Source of the DNA: Panax quinquefolius
Taxonomy: Eukaryota > Streptophyta > Magnoliopsida > Apiales > Araliaceae
Direction of reading: 5' to 3'
Assembly: GCA_020205615.1 (NCBI GenBank)
Contig: CM035160.1
Coordinates: 10,453,821 to 10,517,820 of the forward strand
DNA: 64,000 bases
Shown: positions 59,368 through 64,000 of the stretch, one piece after another
How positions within the stretch are numbered: position 1 is the first letter of the stretch
Layout: each line of letters begins with the position of its first letter
Made by a program: the position numbers and the translations under genes
The notes under the pieces: generated by a model
What the model was told of the DNA's origin: nothing
The model's input: only the letters and a program-made list of their open reading frames with translations
The model's database searches: none

Positions 59368-62134
59368 TGTGACGCCCCCAAAATAGGTATACATCACCTA
59401 TTCTGAGTTGTCAATACATGGTACAGAAACAACTACAACTTTATTATTACAACAGTAAAACTGTGAGTTTAAATACAAATATTATCTTCTAGATAATATC
59501 TATACTCAAATAAATCCTCATCACATTTATTGATACATTATTTTACAAAAATGGTAAGGACAACTAAACAACTCTCTCTAGAACCTTCATTCCATACCCC
59601 GACTCGTACTCGCTATATTATCGCCTCCTGAGAAAAATGGAACAAAAAGAAAAAGGGTGAGCTCAACTAGCTCAGTAAAGAATATTATGACTAAGATAAT
59701 ATACAACAAATTATCGTTAGTCTTCAACAGGAAAAAATCTAATAGAATACAATAGACAACAAATTTTAAATCAATATTCGCAGCGGAAATAATAATTCAT
59801 TAGAAGAGTTAAGTAGAGAATGCAAACTACTATCTTCTATGTATGAATTTAAAAGTTCATCGCTCATCTTTTATCCCCGTAAATATCAATCAATATACAT
59901 CCGAATCAAATATTCATCTTTGCACTACAGCCAAAGATATTCATCATTGGTCATGTTCATTTAAACACTGCTTATCTTTGCACTACGGGCCAAAGATATT
60001 AATCGATCGATCATGTTCATCTCAACACTGCTCATCTTTGCACTACAGCCAAAGATATTCTTCGAAAATCATTCATCTTTGCACTACAGAAGCAAAGATA
60101 TTCAATAATATCATCATTTAAGATCGAGGATGATGAAAATATTTTTAAAGAAACGAATCCAAAGGAAACAAAATGACAAGGATTAAGGATTAAGGATTCG
60201 TACTTTGTTTTATCCATGTTCTCAAAAATAATCATAAGTGGTGTAAAATTCAAGAATGATCAAAACACGGATACAATCAAAGCTAGTATCCGAATAGATA
60301 TTTTGAATAAAAAGAAGAAATTTTATTTTTCTATGAATAGTCCAGATACGTGAATAGTCTCAGCCGATCGTGAATAAGAAACTCCAACACCAAAAGATAG
60401 AAATTCCACAAAAACATCTTCACGCTTCATAAATAATACTCATGAATAAGAATCTCATGAATAAGAACTCATGAATAGTAACTCGTGAATAAGAACTCAT
60501 GAATAGTAACCCCGACATGAAAAAAGTTCCAAATTTGATAAAAAATTCCAACCAATATTTCAAAGATAATGATATTGAAGAAATAATATCATTCGAGAAG
60601 AAAATAACATCCCTTACCTCGAAAGATTAAGATTTCAAGTCGAATACTAGGGTGCATAGTCTTTGAAGGAAACTTATACCGCCTAGCAATACTCAAAGTA
60701 TACTCAAAATACTCACAAGAATACGCCGATAATATAGAGAGAAAAACTTGAGCTTCGTGTGTGATTTTCAATTCTAACCCAAGACCCTATTTATAGGAAA
60801 ATGCTAGAACACCAAAGTAGAAAATTTAATAAAATAATAATATTTCTTAAAAATATTCAAGCCCAGCTTAGAAATCTGATTTCAGATCATTTATAACACA
60901 TGTGAGCCACTAAAAAACGTTTTTCTTACAAAAATTATTTTAAACTCCAAAAATCAATTATTTCGGAGCTTCGGAACTTCAATAATTCATAATAAATAGC
61001 TCTTTCATCAAAAAATTCGAATCTCGCGAGTTTTTATAGGAAATTCAATTCTCTACAACTTTGCAGAAGAAAGTTTTTCCGAATTCAAAACAGAAATTGA
61101 CCGAAATCCACAAACGGGCAATTTTATAGGCTATAATCAAATTTCAGTCAATAAATGGGGTCCACCGACATGTTTAACATGTTTTAAACATTTATTACAA
61201 CAAAAATACTCTTCCTCCTCATATACTCATATATCCCACATTCGTTGTAAAAATATCACCATTATTATATTATTAAAATATAATAATATATTTAAATGAA
61301 TTATTTTATCAGAAAAAGATAAAATTTCAATTTTCAACAATTGTCACATTAAACTTTTTCTCCATCTATATCCACATAAAATCAATATTTTCCTCATCAT
61401 ATGAATCAATAATTAATTATTCACAAATAATATTACGAAATCACAATATTGACAACCGACATAGCCTTCTAGGAAAGAGGGGCTTTCCAATAAGAATTTC
61501 TCCTTCTTCGCCGCAATTAGGTGACCAAACCTCTCCTTAGATGTAACTTTCTAGACATTGCCAATAATGTTATCTAATAATATTATTCAGATAATATGAA
61601 TTATTGCTTCGATAATGAACAATACTCGTGTAATGACAATTATCAAACAATGAAGAATATAAAATATCAACGCAAAGAATTATTAACTCAATAAAATAAA
61701 ATATCGAATAAGAATTATCGTAACCATTATTGAGTAAAGTGCCTTCAATAATTGGTGCAATACTGCAAAGCATCTTGTGCAACAACGCCAGACATCGTGT
61801 GTTTTAACCACCGGGTATTCCAATAGTGTTAATTCAGTAATAACTACGCCAGTTATTTTTAAACAACTTATATTTGTCATTTTCTTCATCCAATCGCTTT
61901 CACATGGGCCCACACATGGTCATACGCTTGTGCATTTAATATTCCCGATAATAATAATATTCCACGACCAAACGAATATTCCCTCACAACAATGAATATT
62001 TTATAACCACTTGCTTATTTTGAAATATTTGCATATTTAACCCTTAACTATCCACATTAATCAAATCAACCCTTACTATTTCAAAATAATAAATAAAGGA
62101 AATTCCTTTTTATTTAAAAACTTTCGGTCTTACA
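59368..62134 (-). repeat. E 3' LTR (beta type)
   Basis: It runs from TGTGACGCCCCCAAAATAGG to TTTCGGTCTTACA, 2.77 kb, the longest LTR here. The CATCTTTGCACTAC/CCAAAGATATTC array is at 59915-60100, GTGAATAAGAACTC-type units at 60360-60500, and a TATA box (complement of CTATTTATA) at 60787-60795. Confidence 0.92.
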
Positions 62135-62144
62135 ACCTCCCTCC
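62135..62144 (-). other. E polypurine tract
   Basis: ACCTCCCTCC on the plus strand is the complement of GGAGGGAGGT, between the LTR and the pol stop. Confidence 0.85.
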
Positions 62145-63560
62145 TTATGAAATTTCGTCCTCGAAATCGACGTGACGTTCTGTGTGTTTCGAAAAGTGAG
62201 GATACCTCGCTTTCATTTCCGCTTTCCAATTCCCGTGTCATTTCCTCTATAAAGATGATTCCTCCATAAAACTTTAACTTGTGGTATGACCTTTCTCATG
62301 CGTAGGATATGCTCCTTCCTATCCAAAATCTTGGACAGTACCTCCTCATACGTTAAGTCTTCTACTATCTCGTCCTGGTTCTAACTCTATAACGTGGTTC
62401 GGTCTTTCACATATTTACTGAGTACGATATGTGAAACACATTTTGAACACGAGACATGCTCGGAGGTAACGCGAGTCTATAGGCTACATTTCCTACTTTC
62501 GTCAAGAATTTAAAATGGACCAATAAATCGTGGATCGAGCTTTCCTCTCCCAATCTTGTAACTCCATTCCATGGAGCAACTCGCAACAATACATGATCCC
62601 CTACACTAAATTCCACGCCCTTTCGATGAAGATCCGCATAACTCTTTTGTCGATCTTGTGCCGCTTTGTATACGTTGTCGAATCATTTGGATCTTTTCCG
62701 TAGTCATACGTCATTAACTCTGAGTCCTAACAATGTTGCTTCACCCACCTCGTCCCCAACATACCTTGAAGCGACACTTTCGTCCCATATAATGCTTCAA
62801 ATGGAGCCACACCTATACTTGCTCGATAACTGCTGTTGTAGGAGAATTCTACCAATGGTAAATACTTATCCCAATCGCCTTGAAGTCTAGGACACGTAGT
62901 CTTAATAAATCTTCAAGAGTTTGAATAGTCCTCTCTCGATTGTCCGTCCGCTTTGGGGATGGTATGCTTAACTAAATCGCAAATCCGCGCCCATAGCTTT
63001 TTGCAAGCTAACCCAAAATCTTGAAGTGAATCTTGGGTCACGATCCGAAACTATGGATACAGCATGCCATGCAATCTCACAATCTCATTCACGCATATAC
63101 TAGCAAGACGCTCAAGTGAATAAGTCTCCCGTATAGGGAAGAAATGAGCGGACTTGGTTAATCTATCAACAATAACCCAAATAGCATTGATGCCTTGAGA
63201 AACCGTAGGAAGACCCGTGAACGAAATCCATGGTAATGTGTTCCCACTTCCATTCCTAATCTCAAGTGGTTGCAACGGACCCTTAGGTACTAGATGCTCC
63301 GCCTTTACACGCCGACAAGTTAAACACATTGAGATAAACTTTGCAATCTCTCTCTTCATATTGTTCCACCAAAATGTATGTCAAGATCACGATACATTTT
63401 AGTACTTCCGGATGGATTGCAAATGGCGTGTTGTGTGCCTCCATCATAATCTTGTACTTCAAATCGTAGTCGTTAGAACACAAAGTCTAGAATGGACTCA
63501 AGTATTCCTTCTTCATCAATTCTCGCTCCTAATAGCTCCTTCTTGTAATTTCTTCTTCAT
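62145..63560 (-). pseudogene. E integrase and chromodomain
   Basis: The stop TAA is the complement of 62145-62147, after a FEDEIS-like end. The chromodomain is present, unlike in I: ILDRKEHILR, VIPQVKVLWRNH (about 62250-62330). The integrase C-terminal region includes [20 protein letters not shown] (62407-62616 frame), a shifted NPRFIGPF block, [19 protein letters not shown]. Further right come [11 protein letters not shown] and [12 protein letters not shown] codons (about 62720-62815), the [11 protein letters not shown] block (about 63000-63050), the core start WISFTGLPTVSQGINAIWVIVDRLTKSAHF (63051-63359 frame) and the zinc-binding HNTPFAIHPE and CLTCRRVKAEHL. Frames change several times. 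Confidence 0.9.
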
Positions 63561-64000
63561 ATGCATCGACTTCTTGCCCATGGGCTCGAGCAACCTTAAC
63601 TTTTTCTATTAAAGTTGGCTCTGTCATGCCAGATACTTGACATCATCGCACTCGCTCTCGCGATATGATCTTCTACTCAATCGTCGCCTACCACATTCGC
63701 TTTACTGGATGGTATTGAATAGTGTGGTCGTAGTCTTTCAATAGCTCGAGCCAACGTCACCGCCGCGTGTTGAGTTCTTTTGAGTGAAGAAATATTTAAG
63801 GCTTTTATGGTCCGAATATATCTCCACTTTCTCCCCATATAGATAAGTGCCTCCATATCTTTAATACGAAACGATCACGCTAACTCTAGATCATGAGTAG
63901 GATAATTCCTCTCATACTCTTTAAGTTGTCATGAGGCATAGGCTATGACTTTCCCACGTTGCATGAGAACACATCCTAACCCTTTATGTCTCAAGCATCA
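63561..64000 (-). pseudogene. E RNase H, C-terminal part
   Basis: It is collinear with I 21690-22110. It includes the linker to integrase, the ANVVGDALS-like end (about 63680), the YDHTIQYH block (about 63715) and the [15 protein letters not shown] block (63780-63820). Beyond these comes the QLKEYERNYPTHDLE region (about 63890-63930). It is cut by the window end. Confidence 0.85.

Larger units (their letters stand above)
59368..64000 (-). mobile_element. E: beta-type Tekay/Del gypsy element, 3' part
   Basis: It begins with its 3' LTR inside N2's LTR and continues through PPT, chromodomain, integrase and RNase H to the window end. The left target duplication would be ACCCC (59363-59367). Gag, protease, RT and the 5' LTR lie outside. 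Confidence 0.9.

Overview
The window is a plant nuclear, repeat-saturated (heterochromatin-like) block. The evidence is the AT-rich composition, plant-type long terminal repeats (LTRs), primer-binding sites (PBS) complementary to plant initiator tRNA-Met, and the absence of any intact host gene. About 95% of it is nested LTR retrotransposons. Most are Ty3/gypsy chromoviruses of the Tekay/Del type, with LTRs of 2.4-2.8 kb, gag with a CCHC knuckle, PR-RT-RNaseH-INT order and a C-terminal chromodomain. One is Ty1/copia. The species cannot be told from the sequence.

Two related gypsy LTR families are present. Alpha LTRs start TGTAAGACCCCAAATTTTAT and end near CCTAATTTTGGGGGCGTCACA. Beta LTRs start TGTAAGACCCCAACTTATTA and end near CCTATTTTGGGGCGCCACA. 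Element names used here: K, G, N1, H, J, I, N2, C, A, F, E.

Left block (1-15700): H is a minus beta LTR (13556-15700) invaded by plus-strand element G, which leaves the window on the left. G keeps pol fragments at 1943-2201 and 10454-10972 and its 3' LTR at 10985-13555. G's integrase is split by a minus alpha LTR (K, 1-1942) and by a complete minus non-autonomous element N1 (2202-10448, target-site duplication (TSD) CAAAC).

Middle block: low-copy DNA (15701-17361 and 29117-31090) carries a foldback element, tRNA-like modules and a short ORF. It is split by plus beta solo LTR J (17362-18580 + 27739-29116, TSD GTTAC/TTTAC). J is split by minus beta element I (18581-27733, TSD TGTGG), which has a nearly complete but broken gag-pol and a deletion removing the end of its 3' LTR and its chromodomain.

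Right block, a four-deep nest: minus non-autonomous N2 (31091-59367) contains copia C (36409-57886, TSD ATTCC). C contains full-length plus gypsy A (39996-52334, TSD TATTT). A contains minus beta solo LTR F (45338-47916, TSD TTTGT) placed just before the RNase H active site. The right LTR of N2 is cut at 59368 by minus beta element E, whose LTR and INT/RNase H region run off the window end.

No element looks fully coding, although A, I and E keep long open stretches. Copies differ mainly by short indels at G/C-containing spots, so some frameshifts may be assembly errors in methylated DNA. The most interesting points are the N1/N2 lineage (RT-RNaseH-INT replaced by a shared tandem-repeat block), exchangeable repeat modules beside the LTR TATA box, a repeated hairpin in the copia leader, and an unrecognised segment inside N2.
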